From Bombardia bombarda (taxonomy: Eukaryota; Ascomycota; Sordariomycetes; Sordariales; Lasiosphaeriaceae), in assembly GCA_030512295.1 (NCBI GenBank), contig JAULSR010000001.1, positions 5,479,001-5,543,000 on the forward strand: a DNA stretch of 64,000 nucleotides, given 5' to 3'. A program made the position numbers and the translations under genes. Below the pieces are notes generated by a model. That model made no database searches. It worked only from the letters and a program-made list of their open reading frames with translations, and was not told where the DNA came from. Every line of letters begins with the position of its first letter. The stretch's first letter is position 1. Positions 21,428 through 33,211 of the stretch are shown one piece after another.

Positions 21428-22726
21428 AATGATGCATGCATGCAGTGGTTTTAGTTATATGGTTGCATGTGTACGTAGGTGTACATATGTGTGGTTGGTT
21501 AGGGCGTGGCAATGAGATACCAATTGGGCGGCTACGGTGTGAAATGGGTAAGCGATGGATGATAACAGAGGAGGAGGGAGGGTGGCCGGTTGGTTGTAAT
21601 ATCACCAAATGGAATGGACGGGTGTAGACCATGTTTCATGTGCATACAAAAGCGGTATATAGTATAGGCGGCGCTGTTGGCGGGTTGCTTAGCTGGTACT
21701 CGATTAGCTGTCTGATGTCTTCATAAGAGGGCGTTCATGGTAGAAGGCTGACTAGGTAGTCAGTCCACTCAGGGCCGAGGGTTCAATGAAATGGAGGCGA
21801 CAACCCCATTCATGAAGTGAAATGAATCTAAACAATAACAAAAGGGAAAAAAGGGAATAATATAATTTGCTGACGGTGTTACCATGGCTGTGAAGTACAG
21901 ACTAAGCAGCATTCGGCAGTCATTGGCCGCACTGGGGTCAGCCGTAACCAGTTCCACGAGGTACATGCCAAATTTCAACATCATAGTCTCTTCCGCGGAC
22001 AGATTCTGCATCGCTATACCCCAATGGCACAAATACGTTTGTCACAAGGCAACTTGGGAAACAGACGAAACGAAACGAAAAAAGGTTAGATATACAATTA
22101 CAACAAAGCTATCCAACACTTCTCATCACTCCTACCCCAACCCACAACCTGTTATAAGGTTGATTGATGCATCGTCATATACCCTCCCCTCCAGGCTTTG
22201 CCTGTTCTAGCGCCCTTCCTTCCCGCGTTCCTACCACCCCAACCAAACAGAGTCCAATGCAAAAATAGTAATGACCATGCACCGAGAACGTATGTGTAGT
22301 GATGATTTATTCGGGAAAGAAAGAAACGCGGTGCCGGGATATCAACCCGAAACTGTTAAAAAGGAGGAAAGAAAACAAACCAACCCCCCCCCCCCCCCCC
22401 CCCCCCCCGAAAACCCCACAGGCCTGTTGGAGAAAACGCCCTGCATGTTCATTTTCATGAACCCCCACTCTTTCCCAGGCCATATATCGACAACCAACAC
22501 CATGACTAAAGGAAATATAAAAACGAAAACTGGCAAAAGAAGTTGTGTGTGACGATAGCGCTAAGCCTAAGACGCTATATAGAAGTAAAATGGGAGGATA
22601 GGGTAATGAAAGGGAAAAAAAACCAGACGCTAAATATCGACTGGTAATATGCCACGCTGTATTCCCAGGCCCCCGGAACCGAAAGCACCGTAAGTATCAA
22701 AACAGATCAATAGGGTATTTGGACAT
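21428..22726. other. Intergenic region between convergent arrestin and SP-RING genes
   Basis: This contains the 3' flanks of both genes, many A-rich runs and a 25-nt C homopolymer (listed separately). Short open frames here are not credible genes. Confidence 0.55.
22384..22408. repeat. Poly(C) tract, 25 nt
   Basis: An uninterrupted run of C on the plus strand (G on the minus strand), probably within or just beyond the 3' untranslated region of the minus-strand SP-RING gene. Exact length is uncertain because homopolymers are error-prone in assemblies. Confidence 0.85.
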
Positions 22727-24287
22727 TCAATCATCGAGCAGCTCAATGACTTCCACCTCGGGTCTTTTTGCTGCCGCCCCTGGGCCAGCTGACGTTTTTC
22801 TTGCCTCGGTTGACGGGCCGTCGTCCTCGTCGCTATCAAGGTTGTCATCCGTCTCCATAATTGCCGTCCACGTGCCGTCAGCCCTCACGTGTATGGCTTT
22901 GGTGTGTAATTTGTTCTCCTCCTCGAGCTGTTTGCGAACCTTCAGCAGGAAGCCATCGATGCGCAAGCTGTAGGGTCTTGCGTCATTCGAGCATATGGGG
23001 CATCGCCATTTATCCGGAACCGACGGCTCGGGAGTGTTTAGACAATCACATTTCACCTGTCCGTGCGTGCACCTGATCGCCTGCTTCGTAGGTCGTGTGT
23101 TGAGCCAGTTTTCCAGGTCAAAGCACTCCAAATGTGTGCATGTGGCCCCTCTTGCTGGTATTTTGAAGATAGTTGAGCTGAAGGGGTCTGCAAGGTCAAT
23201 CGATAAATAGGGAGCATCCATCGAAATGCTGTCATCGTCGTCGATAGGGCTGGATAACCTATTTTTAACTGTTTCCAGCGTTTGTGTTTCTGGTATCACC
23301 CCTTGCTGCCAGACAAGATCTATGATACGGGAGTGACTCAGAGTCTCCAATATCTCAACCGCAAAGAAGCGGTCGTTGGAGTTTTCTCTGTGGACATCAG
23401 GTACCGATACCTTAATAATATTTGTCCCGCAGACGATGTGATCAGTGAGCTCGGTGGCAAGGTCTTTACCGTTATGAGAAAGCCGCCGGACAGTGAGCGG
23501 TGCCGCGTTGATTGTCATGAAGACGTTGCGTGGCCAGCTCATTTCCAAGGTTGACCATTGTTGTTCAGTCAGGGCTTTATGAGGGATCTCGACCTTGCAA
23601 CAACGAACTCTCCACCTAAGCGAGCCATTGAAGTGCTCAACCATCCGAAAGAGGTCACCATGCCTCTTGGACGAGACTGTTATCAATGAGAATTGCTCTT
23701 TGGTCACCTCAAACCTAAGTTCCTGAAGCTCGTTCTTAGGTACTATGGGAGTTGGCTTCACTGAGAACAATTTTATTGCCTGATAAAATCGTTCCACCAC
23801 TGAGTTCTTTGCGACTCGCTTTGGGCTGCGGACATCAGCTTGATGCAGGGACATCATTATGGACTTCTTATCTGCCGTGTCATAAGGCCACTCTGGTCGA
23901 GAGATTACCATCCCCTTAGGTGGTAATAGCGGGTCCGGTGTCCCCATCGTCTGGCGTAGATAGACGTTCTGTAGACTCTGTTGCATTCTTGGTTGACTGA
24001 ATCGGCCTGCAGTAGGGGCTCCATTGCCTGGAATTGAAAGTGACCTAGTCCCAATGGTAGGAATAGAAAGGGACGGGAAGCCAACCCCTGCCAGGGAGCC
24101 TTGAGCCTGTGCATGAAGCATTGATTGAGGCATATGTTGCTGCATTTGCGGCGCAGCTAAATGCCCAGGCTGTGCTGCCCTATGTTGACGTGCGGCTTGT
24201 TGAGCGAGCTGCTGGTGCTGTTGAACAAACTGTTGTTGAGCAAGATGCTGTTGCTGGGCTTGATATGCCATGTGTTGGTATTGCTCT

Positions 24288-24365
<78 letters not shown>

Positions 24366-26461
24366 GGTTGCGGCTGTCCCATTTGGTCAGAGGCAGAGAG
24401 TGCGAACTGCTGTCCCAATGCTTGACTGCTGCTAGACAGTACGTAGTTCATAGGGACTGGCGGGTTCAGCCCTGCACGAGCCGTGTATTGAACCGGGCCA
24501 GTTGCTTGTGATGTTGGCTGGGTTTGAAACTGACCTTGCGGTGCAGGATACGGGCGTATAGGAGGGTTTGGACTAGTTGGGCCATGCGGGGTTGAGGCCG
24601 CCGGCCAGGATGCGTTCTGCGTTGCCGGAGAGTTAGAGTTCAAGACTGACTGCCGGAACTGGAACTGCTGAGGTTGCTGGGGTTGCTGGGGTTGCTGTAG
24701 TTGCTGGGGTTGCTGTAGTTGCTGAGGTTGTTGCGGTAGCGTAGTAGGGGAAGAGGCCAAGACGGGAGTCTGGACTGTGGATGTAGTGCGTTCGAGCTGG
24801 GACGTGGCCGAGGCAACAATGAGTTTATAAAGGCTGATCAAGTGTGCGTTCCTTTTCTCAACTTCTCCAGCATATGTGACGGGGATCATAACCTGAAGCA
24901 TGGTTGTCTGGCTACAATGAGCTTTCTGATCGTCTCGAAAAGCACTTTCCATCTGACTGCCGAGCGGCCCATCGAGGACGCCTAATCTCCTCCGAGATGC
25001 AGTGAAAAATATCATCTGCAAAACGGGAGAGTAACAGGCTAGATGACCGAGCAGTTCATCCACAAGATAAGGATATCTTCGATTTAGCGACCCTTGTGTA
25101 AGTCTGTTGAAGTTGGCGTTCAAGCGATCAAGAAACCGAGCTACTTGACCGACAACAGACACATATATGGACGGTGGCCGAAGGAGTGCGATGATGTCTG
25201 CTGGGAACTGGATAAACCATGACAGATGCACTGGCGAGACAAGCTGATTCTTCTTAAGAATCGTCTCGATGATGGCAAATGCATTGTCGATCATAGCAGG
25301 TGGGGCCATGCTTTGTAGCAGCCCGTGGGTGCTCTGGGGATGCGAGGACCACATACAATACAGTTGATGTAGTGCGAGAAAAAAGCCATCTTCTTGTCTA
25401 CACGCATCTCTCAAGAGCTGTAATCGCGGTCTCTCTATATCATGTGTAAATGTCGATTCCCCACCATTAGCTTGGATATATTGGTCGATATTCACGATAA
25501 AAGACGAGTATTGAATAGGTCGGAGTGATTGAGGTTGGCTGGAACAAGTTTTAGCATACGCATCATGTACATTCATCTCTTTGTTTCTCTGGAAAACGTA
25601 CTCTGTCCGTCGCCTCTTTAGTGGAGGGGCCCCGTTTTGAATGAGTGGTGACTGGGCCCCTCCGGCACTGGTAGATAGACCCTGACGACTGAGCTGAGCA
25701 CCCGGTGTTGTCGCGCTCGAGGCATTAGAAGCCGAAACTGTGGCACCAGAGATGGCACGTGCGGACGGAATAGGAGATATGGCTGTTGTTTCACCGTTGT
25801 TAAGGAGCGGTATTTGGGGGTTGGCGGGTGCTGAGAGCGGTCCGTTGCTCCTCGTTCTGGATGTTTGCTGGGCGTTTGCCACCGTCGGATCGATAGTCAA
25901 GTCGTGGACAAACCGGGCATCTGTTATATAACCAGTCGTTGGTGGGGCTGTTGATGATACCATGGTCTGTGGCTCCGCCAGCGACGCTGGGATCGGATTT
26001 GGGCTGTCGAGGGGATTCGACACAGCGGGACTGGGCTCGTCGCTGGGAGCGGGGGATGGAAGGACGCTTTGGACGACCCTGTCATATAAATATCAGCACA
26101 CCATTTCAATTTCACTCCGACTGTCTGACAGCGGCACAGCTAGGCCCAGGCTGGAAGTCCATATAACTACCAGTGTTTTTCACGATAAGGGTCCTTACTT
26201 CTGCTGCTGTCGGTGCACGGGTTGCTGCTGTCGTTGTTGTTGCTGTTGCTGTTGCTGTTGTTGCGCAGGATGCGCGGGTTGCGCGACAGAATTTCGCGGG
26301 AGGATAGGGCGAGAGTTCGTTGGCTTTAGACCCGATGTCGCCCATTGTGGTGCTTTTCGGCTACTACGGATAAAGGCGTTGGCGGTAGCGTTTGACGAGG
26401 CGATCTGGACTTCGACTGAGGATGGATTTTGGATCCCTCCCGTACTGACTTGCGCCGGCAT
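22727..26461 (-). CDS. SP-RING (MIZ) zinc-finger protein, probable SUMO E3 ligase of the ZMIZ/PIAS class
   Basis: Two exons: 26199-26461 and 22727-26078, joined by a 120-nt intron (GTAAGG/TGACAG), giving 1204 residues. The start at 26461 (CACCATGCC) is the best-context ATG; an earlier in-frame extension cannot be excluded. Residues 1-88 end in polyglutamine. A folded helical region lies at about 235-400. Residues about 480-760 are Gln/Pro-rich with about 28 consecutive Gln. A PINIT-like segment (VRCCKVEIPHKALTEQQWS, TDHIVCGTNIIKV) precedes the SP-RING at about 1065-1125: CTHLECFDLENWL, then KWRCPICSN. The last residues EVEVIELLDD form a textbook SUMO-interacting motif. SP-RING proteins recruit SUMO-charged Ubc9 to nuclear substrates. 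The Gln-rich middle resembles metazoan ZMIZ/Tonalli coactivators more than yeast Siz1. Targets are unknown. Confidence 0.88.
24289..24365. repeat. CAG/CAA trinucleotide repeat encoding polyglutamine
   Basis: Inside the SP-RING gene. On the plus strand about nine CTG units are followed by about sixteen TTG units, so the coding strand reads a block of CAA then a block of CAG. Together they encode about 28 Gln. The tract is a likely length polymorphism. Confidence 0.9.
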
Positions 26462-28416
26462 GGTGCTCTCACCCCGAGCAGATAGTGGCAAAAAGACTAA
26501 CAGTGTCTCGAGACTATGGGCGTGTTCAAGAAGAGCCTTGTAAGCAAGTGGTTCTGCTGCGCAGTGCTCTGTTCCGAGGGACGAGGGCACACACCATAGG
26601 GAGGAAACCGTGTTTATATCGCGTGGCACGATGAAAGCCGCGAGGTAGCCACGACGATTCACGGCAAGAATGACCCAGGCCTATGTGTAATATAAAAGGA
26701 AGGGACGAAAGAGCCAAACACGGTGGCGTCACGGTTTGAATATGGAAAGCCCTGGAAGGTGCGTTGGGGCAGATGAACGTCGATGTGGCAGGTACGGGGG
26801 ACAAGGCGAAGGAGCGATCAGCGGTGTCCGGGAAGTTGCCGGCGAGAGTTCGGCTGCACAGAATGGACCATCATCGACTGTTGCCGGGGATGACGTGAGC
26901 CAGCGGTAGAGAAACTTCCCACGGGTTCGTTCGCGACTGTAGCTGTTGTTTGAGCGTGATGTTGTTCGAGCGTGATGTTGTTCGAGCGTGATGTTGTTCG
27001 AGCGTGATGTTGTTCGACGGACGACGTCTGGATTCTCGGGCGCCTCACGGATAATGCCAGCCAATAGCCACCGCTTATCACTGCGGCCGACGCCCAGGCA
27101 GCCTTTCCGCAATCCACACCCCCCAGCTCCCTTCCACCATGGAACAGGTTACCGTCCTTTCAGTACGGACGCTAATAATAACCTAACAGCATGTCCAAAA
27201 TCAACCACTCCCATTTTGTGGATTTATTGGCACTGGCATTTAATTTTCCTTGACCGCTAAATGAACCACTACCTTGAGGAATGCCCTTTTATCATAATCA
27301 TAACCAAATTTGGATCGAAGATTTTCAAAGGCTGCGTATAGTATATAGTCCAGCGCTTATTTGAGAGAATTACAACGGATGAAAGTCTCATCATGGCCAC
27401 GCAGCAGGGATGCCAACTGGCCAACAACATTGAGGCGCAACCGGAAACAACATGTTTGTCCATGATTAACGAGCTCTGACCGCGTCTCATTCCCAACCAA
27501 TTACGACCACTCGCCAGAGCCCTGAACATGGCTATGCGGTGCCCGCGAGTTCGAAATGGCAGTCACAAGCTTTGTTCATTTTGAATCTGTTGGCTGGAAA
27601 CCCTCACTCTGCACCTCTAAACCCGGGGCGGAAGAATAACTTCCGTCCCATGTTCTCATGCAGTCGAATCAAATGCAGAGAATGATTCTGTTAGGTAGCT
27701 TATTAGCCGGCAACGTTACGATTACCTGAATGTTGAACATCTGAAAAGCGCGACAAGTCTTCAAATCACAGAACCCCCCATCCAGACCAGTCTCGAGCCA
27801 GTGCAACCTAGACTTGGCTGCCTACTGTGGTTGCGGGCAAAAAAAAAACTCCCATGTCAGGTACTGTGACTTACGCCGAAACCCATGTTTTTCCGAGCTT
27901 TGTACCTTTCCCAACCCTTGCGCGCACACGCCCAACCCTGGCACCTCCCTTGTCAATACCTGCTCCACAGGTTTTATTCAACCCATACCACCACAGTAAG
28001 TCAAGGATCTACCGGCAGTGGGCGCGATTTGAAGCGGGACCAGGCGAAAAAGCTTGGCGAGGCTAGGGGCAAAGCACCATTGGTCGCATACGCGGGATGG
28101 TAATCGGCTGGAAAATGGAAGCCAGAAATCTCCGTTTGAGCCAATCAGATTGATGACAGAGACCATGGGGAGGTCTCCATTCTAGTTGGTACCTAGTACA
28201 GAGTAGGGCAAGTGGGGACCCTTTATTAGTTCTAGTAGCTACCTACCTAGCCAGCCGGCTGGGCGGTGGGCGGTGGGCGCCTTGTCTGAAAAAATTCAGT
28301 GCAACTAGGCAGAGCTTCGCGGGCTGGCAATTGGCAGCATTTCGGATTCGGCCTTTTTTCCCCAAGATTCGATCCGCGACGAATTCCCAAAGCGACGAAA
28401 TACCAACGCAGCAATC
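26462..28416. other. Intergenic region between divergent SP-RING and utp15 genes
   Basis: About 1.95 kb separates the two start codons. It contains a perfect 4 x 16-bp minisatellite (listed separately), a patch CGGTGGGCGGTGGGCG near 28264-28280 and the utp15 leader. No protein-coding gene is supported. Confidence 0.5.
26952..27015. repeat. 16-bp minisatellite, four perfect copies
   Basis: The unit GAGCGTGATGTTGTTC repeats at 26952-26967, 26968-26983, 26984-26999 and 27000-27015, with a degenerate half-unit just before. It lies about 490-555 bp upstream of the SP-RING start codon, where it could act as a cluster of identical protein-binding sites. Confidence 0.95.
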
Positions 28417-30081
28417 ATGGCCGCAGAAGTGCTTCCCCTCGCGCAATTGAAGCTGCCGACGGGGCCGAGCCCTATTACGGCCGAGCAGCGGTACTGGAAG
28501 TCGTTCAAGAACCAGAAGTCACACACGTCGACAGCAGCATGGCCCATCTCGCACATCAGCTTCCCCACGCTCTCGGGCGCCACCACGTCCAACTCGCTCG
28601 TCGCCGCCACCAAGCTCAACGACCTGTTCGCCGTCACCTCCGGTCCCCGTGTCGAAATCTTCTCCATACGCAAGCGCGAACCCCTCAAGACCATCGGTCG
28701 CTTCGACAGCGAGGCCCACAGCGGCGAGATCAGAGCAGATGGCCGCGTCCTGGTTGCTGGTGAGGACTCGGGAAAGATGCAGGTCTTCGACGTCGGCGGC
28801 GGCACCCGCGCCGTCATCCTCAAGACATGGCATGTGCATAAGCAGCCCGTCTGGGTGACGCGCTGGGCGCCTACAGAGCTGACCACCCTCATGAGTTGTT
28901 CCGACGACAAGACGGTCCGCCTATGGGATCTGCCCTCTAATAACCCCAGCCGCATGTTCACCGGCCATTCTGACTACGTGCGCTGCGGTACCTTTATGCC
29001 CGGCGGCAACAGCAACATTCTCGTCTCGGGCTCCTACGACGAGACCGTCCGGGTCTGGGACGCAAGAGCCCCCGGCGGCTCCGTCCTCACATTCAAGCAC
29101 GCCGACCCCGTCGAAGCCGTGCTTCCCCTGCCATCAGGCACCACCCTCCTTGCCGCGGCCGGCAACGCCATCTCCGTGCTGGATCTCGTCGCCGCCAAGC
29201 CGCTGCGTCTCATCACAAACCACCAAAAGACCGTCACATCTCTCTCCCTGGCCTCCAACGGCCGGCGCGTCGTCAGCGGCAGTCTCGACGGCCACGTCAA
29301 GGTCTTTGAGACAGCAGACTGGAACGTTGTGGCGGGCTCCAAATACCCCAGCCCAATCCTGTCGCTCTCCGTCATTTCTGCTGGCTCGAGCCAAGAAGAC
29401 AGGCACCTGGCGGTGGGTCTTCAGTCCGGTGTGCTCTCCATACGGACACGTCTCTCCGGCGCCATCGCGGAGAAGGCGCGCGCGCGCGCCGCCGTCGAGG
29501 CAGCTCTCGACATTGGCCGCGACGCGGTCGCCAAGCTCGACACGCAAAAGGACAAGAGGAAGCGCAAGGCCGTGTCGGCAAAGGCCATGGCGCTGCTAGG
29601 CGAGAACGTGGACGTCATCATCCCCACAGAGGCGACAAACTCCAACGGCGGCCGCAAGCGCAGGGTCAAGCTGAAGCCCTGGCAGCGGGATTTCCGCGAG
29701 GGGCGGTACGCCGCCGCGTTGGACGTGGTCACCGACATGTCGGGCCCGGAATACCAGCCCGTGACGGCTCTGACGGTATTCGTCGCGTTGCGGCACCGGT
29801 CGGCGCTGCGCGAGGCGCTCGAGGGCCGCGACGAAGTCACAGTATTACCCCTGATCAAGTGGGTGGGGCGGTACATCTCAGACCCGCGGTATGCCAGCGT
29901 GTGCGTCGATGTGGCCTTCCATCTGTTGGATATCTACAGCGAATACGTCGGAGGAAGCGCCGAGCTTGCGGACCAGTTCCAAATGCTGTGGGGCAAGGTG
30001 TCCAAGGAGGTTGAGAAGGCCCAGATGGCCATCATAACGGGCGGCATGGTGGACAGCTTGATGATTGGCAGCATGGAGTGA
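28417..30081 (+). CDS. utp15: U3 snoRNP-associated WD40 protein Utp15
   Basis: One intronless frame of 554 codons, start AATCATGGCCGC. The N-terminus LPLAQLKLPTGPSPITAEQR and YWKSFKNQK leads into a seven-bladed WD40 propeller over about residues 40-335, with clear units such as LMSCSDDKTVRLWDLPSNN, GHSDYVRCGTF, LVSGSYDETVRVWDAR and VVSGSLDGHVKVFET. A basic linker (KRKRKAVSAKA; RRVKLKPWQRDFREGRY) precedes the helical Utp15 C-terminal domain at about 410-540 (YAAALDVV, PLIKWVGRYISDPRY, VCVDVAFHLLDIYSEY). Utp15 belongs to the UTP-A/t-UTP subcomplex of the small-subunit processome in the nucleolus, needed for 18S rRNA maturation and linked to rDNA transcription. Length matches the family. Confidence 0.96.
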   Translation: MAAEVLPLAQLKLPTGPSPITAEQRYWKSFKNQKSHTSTAAWPISHISFPTLSGATTSNSLVAATKLNDLFAVTSGPRVEIFSIRKREPLKTIGRFDSEAHSGEIRADGRVLVAGEDSGKMQVFDVGGGTRAVILKTWHVHKQPVWVTRWAPTELTTLMSCSDDKTVRLWDLPSNNPSRMFTGHSDYVRCGTFMPGGNSNILVSGSYDETVRVWDARAPGGSVLTFKHADPVEAVLPLPSGTTLLAAAGNAISVLDLVAAKPLRLITNHQKTVTSLSLASNGRRVVSGSLDGHVKVFETADWNVVAGSKYPSPILSLSVISAGSSQEDRHLAVGLQSGVLSIRTRLSGAIAEKARARAAVEAALDIGRDAVAKLDTQKDKRKRKAVSAKAMALLGENVDVIIPTEATNSNGGRKRRVKLKPWQRDFREGRYAAALDVVTDMSGPEYQPVTALTVFVALRHRSALREALEGRDEVTVLPLIKWVGRYISDPRYASVCVDVAFHLLDIYSEYVGGSAELADQFQMLWGKVSKEVEKAQMAIITGGMVDSLMIGSME

Positions 30082-31182
30082 ACGAGCGGGATGGGGAAGA
30101 TTCGGAAAACAAAAGATATAAAAAGGATCCAATTTTTGCGCGCTTTTCTGTCTACCCAACATACATTGATACCAATACTACTTTTTACCCTGCCTTTATA
30201 TAAATATGGATCGGGGAAAATGGGGGAATTAAGGGGACGGAGGAAGGGAGAAAGAAAGAAAGGGACAGACAGACAGTTCGCCTCATTTTGCTTGCATTGC
30301 GTTGGCGTTTCTGGTTCGGGCTGGAAAAGAAGGGGGACATGCAAGGCTTGTGTGTTATACTTGCCGAAACTGTCTGAGACGACTGACACTCGGTTCGGTT
30401 ACGCTTCGTTAGAATGAAGAAAACATCACAGTTTGAACAAGATTAAATCAAAGAGCGATCAGCTTCCTTCTGTCTCGCGACTTTGAAGTGATTTTATCAT
30501 TCGTTCACACCTTCATCGCACACACTACTCTAAGAGATATATCTACGCTTGTTTAAGTTTTCTATACATAGTTCACTAATGTAGAGTATTGTGTTTACGG
30601 TAAGTCATCATCATTCCATTCCCTTCAAGAACAAACAGACAGATATCAACATGCATACAAGCATGTGCTCAATTCATTTTTGTCTTTGAATATATATTCT
30701 CGGGTATCATTCAGCCATAAGATTCCGGGTCCAAACCAGCAAAACCAAACCATTTCCACCCCATTCCCAAATCCATCATACTCTTTGACAACATCAACCA
30801 CCCACATTTCCATGTATATAAACCACTCTCTCGTCTAAACGAGGCCGGCATCTTCCCTGCAAAGATGCACAGAAAGAATAAAAAGAACAAAGCCAACCCA
30901 AAAGTGACAAGAAAGGAGGACAAAACATCCGCCAAAAGATAAACAAGCCATGTATATAGTACAAGCCTCTTTCTTCTCAACGAGAATGAAGACAGCAGCA
31001 TGCCTAGTACCTCCGCTCATGCCTTCTCGCCCTCCCCGTGCCAATATCAATCCGCTGTATCTCATCCTCCAATGACCACTGCCCCCCACCACCCCCACCA
31101 CCACCGCCATACGAATCATACCGATCATCCGGCTCCTCCCTCCTCGCCATACTACTACTATGCAGCTGCAACGCCCCGCTCA
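30082..31182. other. Intergenic region between convergent utp15 and C2-domain genes
   Basis: This is AT-richer than its surroundings, with A-rich and GAAAGAAAG patches near 30240-30260 and long T/A steps at about 30530-30700. It probably consists of the two 3' untranslated regions and terminators. No gene is seen. Confidence 0.55.
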
Positions 31183-33175
31183 TCACCGGCCCCGCCCCGG
31201 CGGCGGTGGCAGCGCAAGCGGCACCTTGGCCGGTATAGGCGGCGCCGAATGCACACCACCACCGCCGCCGCCGCCCCTACCAGGGCTATGTCCGCCATAC
31301 ATGAGAGGCGGAGCATAGTTCTCACCATTATAATCAAAGGTAGAAGCGCGCGGGAGCCGCGGGGGCGTAAAGCTATTATCCTGATGCTGCTGCAGTGGCA
31401 GCGGCGCGAGCGGCGAGCCGAACATGTCGCTGCCGCCGCTGTTGCGTCTGACAAAGCCTCCTCCTCCTCCGGGTGGGGTGCCATTGCCGTTGGCGCCCGA
31501 CATGACCGGCCCGGCCATTGACGCGCGGTGCTGCGTCTTCTTCTGCAGGCGGTTGCGGCCTGCCGATACGGGCGGAGAGGGCGTCATGGGTTCAGATGGA
31601 TCTGGCACGCCATTTGCGTAGTGCGCGCTGCTGGGGAGTATGGACTGCGGCCGGCCGGCGATGCGCAGGGGGCGTCGGCCAGGGGGAGGGATGGGCTGCG
31701 CGCCCGAGGGCGAGGGACGTGCTGAGCTGGATGCTGAGTTGATGTTCTTGTTTTTGGGCTCAGGCTCAGGTGCCCAGGTCTCAACGGGGAGATGGTCGGA
31801 GGGGTCGACTTCGCGGCCGTCGTGTGTGATGATCTTGCCGCTTGCCTCGTTGTAGTCCGTTCGACAGGCTGCGGAGTCGGAGGCTGAGGATGAGATGACT
31901 GGGTTGAGAGAATCGTAAGAGTCGGGACCGAACGGAACGCCTGAGAGTCGGCGGTTGTCGGGCGGCGGTGGTGCAGGGCTGACGGATTTCCGGCGGATTG
32001 TATGCTGCTGGTGAGGAGGGTTGGGACTTGGTTCGCGGATTGGGTTTGGTGAATAGGCGCGTGATTTGATGACCACGTTGACGCTGGGTGTGGATGGTCC
32101 GCCTGTGTATACGACGGGACTTCGGCTGTAGGGGGATGGCTCGGCGTTGTAAGATGCCGGCGAACTCTCGAGAGCGTACCTGTTTGGTATTTCGCTCATC
32201 GTACGACCTCTGGGTGGCGTCTCCATGGTGGCTGGTTGTGTATATCGCCTCTGGTGGTTTCTTTCGTGCAAACGGTCTGATATCTCCTGAGATATCCTTG
32301 GGTCTATACCGGGAACTAGAGACGGTGGTATGTTTGGCGGCACGTATGAGCTTGAAGTATCGTCGAGCTCGCTTCGATACGCCGATGAGGCTTCTCGGCT
32401 GCCCTCAGAGCCATACGACACTAGAGAAGTCTCTGAATGCCCAGCATAATTCCTTGGCGCCTCGTGGTAAGAAATTTCACTTGGGGAAACAGCCGTTGAG
32501 GATACATATCCATTTGAACCGTGGCGTTCATGGTGGTCTGAGCCGTTGGCAAATCGAGCCGGCACCATACCCCTTCCACCGGCGTTTAAGAGCGCAGGAC
32601 CAGAGGGGAAATCATAGTCTGGCTCAGGCTGATTGACCCGACCTCTGCCCCTGAGAGAATTTAGTGAATCTGGCGATTCGGGCACATCTTCGACCGTGGC
32701 TTGCATGGCCCTGTGGGACTGATCATAGTTGGCATCGTAAGAATAGTGACGCGGCGGTGGCGAAGGCTGGTCGCCGTTGGAGTATTGCATGCTATTGAAC
32801 GCTGCAGGCGCAGAGTCGTGGGCCTTGTAGGTCGGCCGCCCTGGGTAGCCTACTGAGCCGGATTGGCGATGAGCTGCGCTCCGCAAAACTTCGTGTCGCA
32901 TGGTGGGCGGTGTTCCATTTCCGGGAAGCTCGAAACTGTTCTGGTATGCTGTATTCATGGCGTTATTACTGCCGGTCCTGGTGCGATGAACGGGGGGTGG
33001 CGGTGGCCTGTCATCTTCTGGTGATCTCCCCCGGTCATCCATCTGTGGTTGACCATAGGGATCTTGGGATCTCGAGTCATAAGTATTATAGGATGACTGC
33101 TGATAATTTGGACTGTAGTTTTGTTCATCTGGGTGTACCGAATATTTATCGACTCCTCTCTCGGGAGTTCGGTAT

Positions 33176-33211
<36 letters not shown>

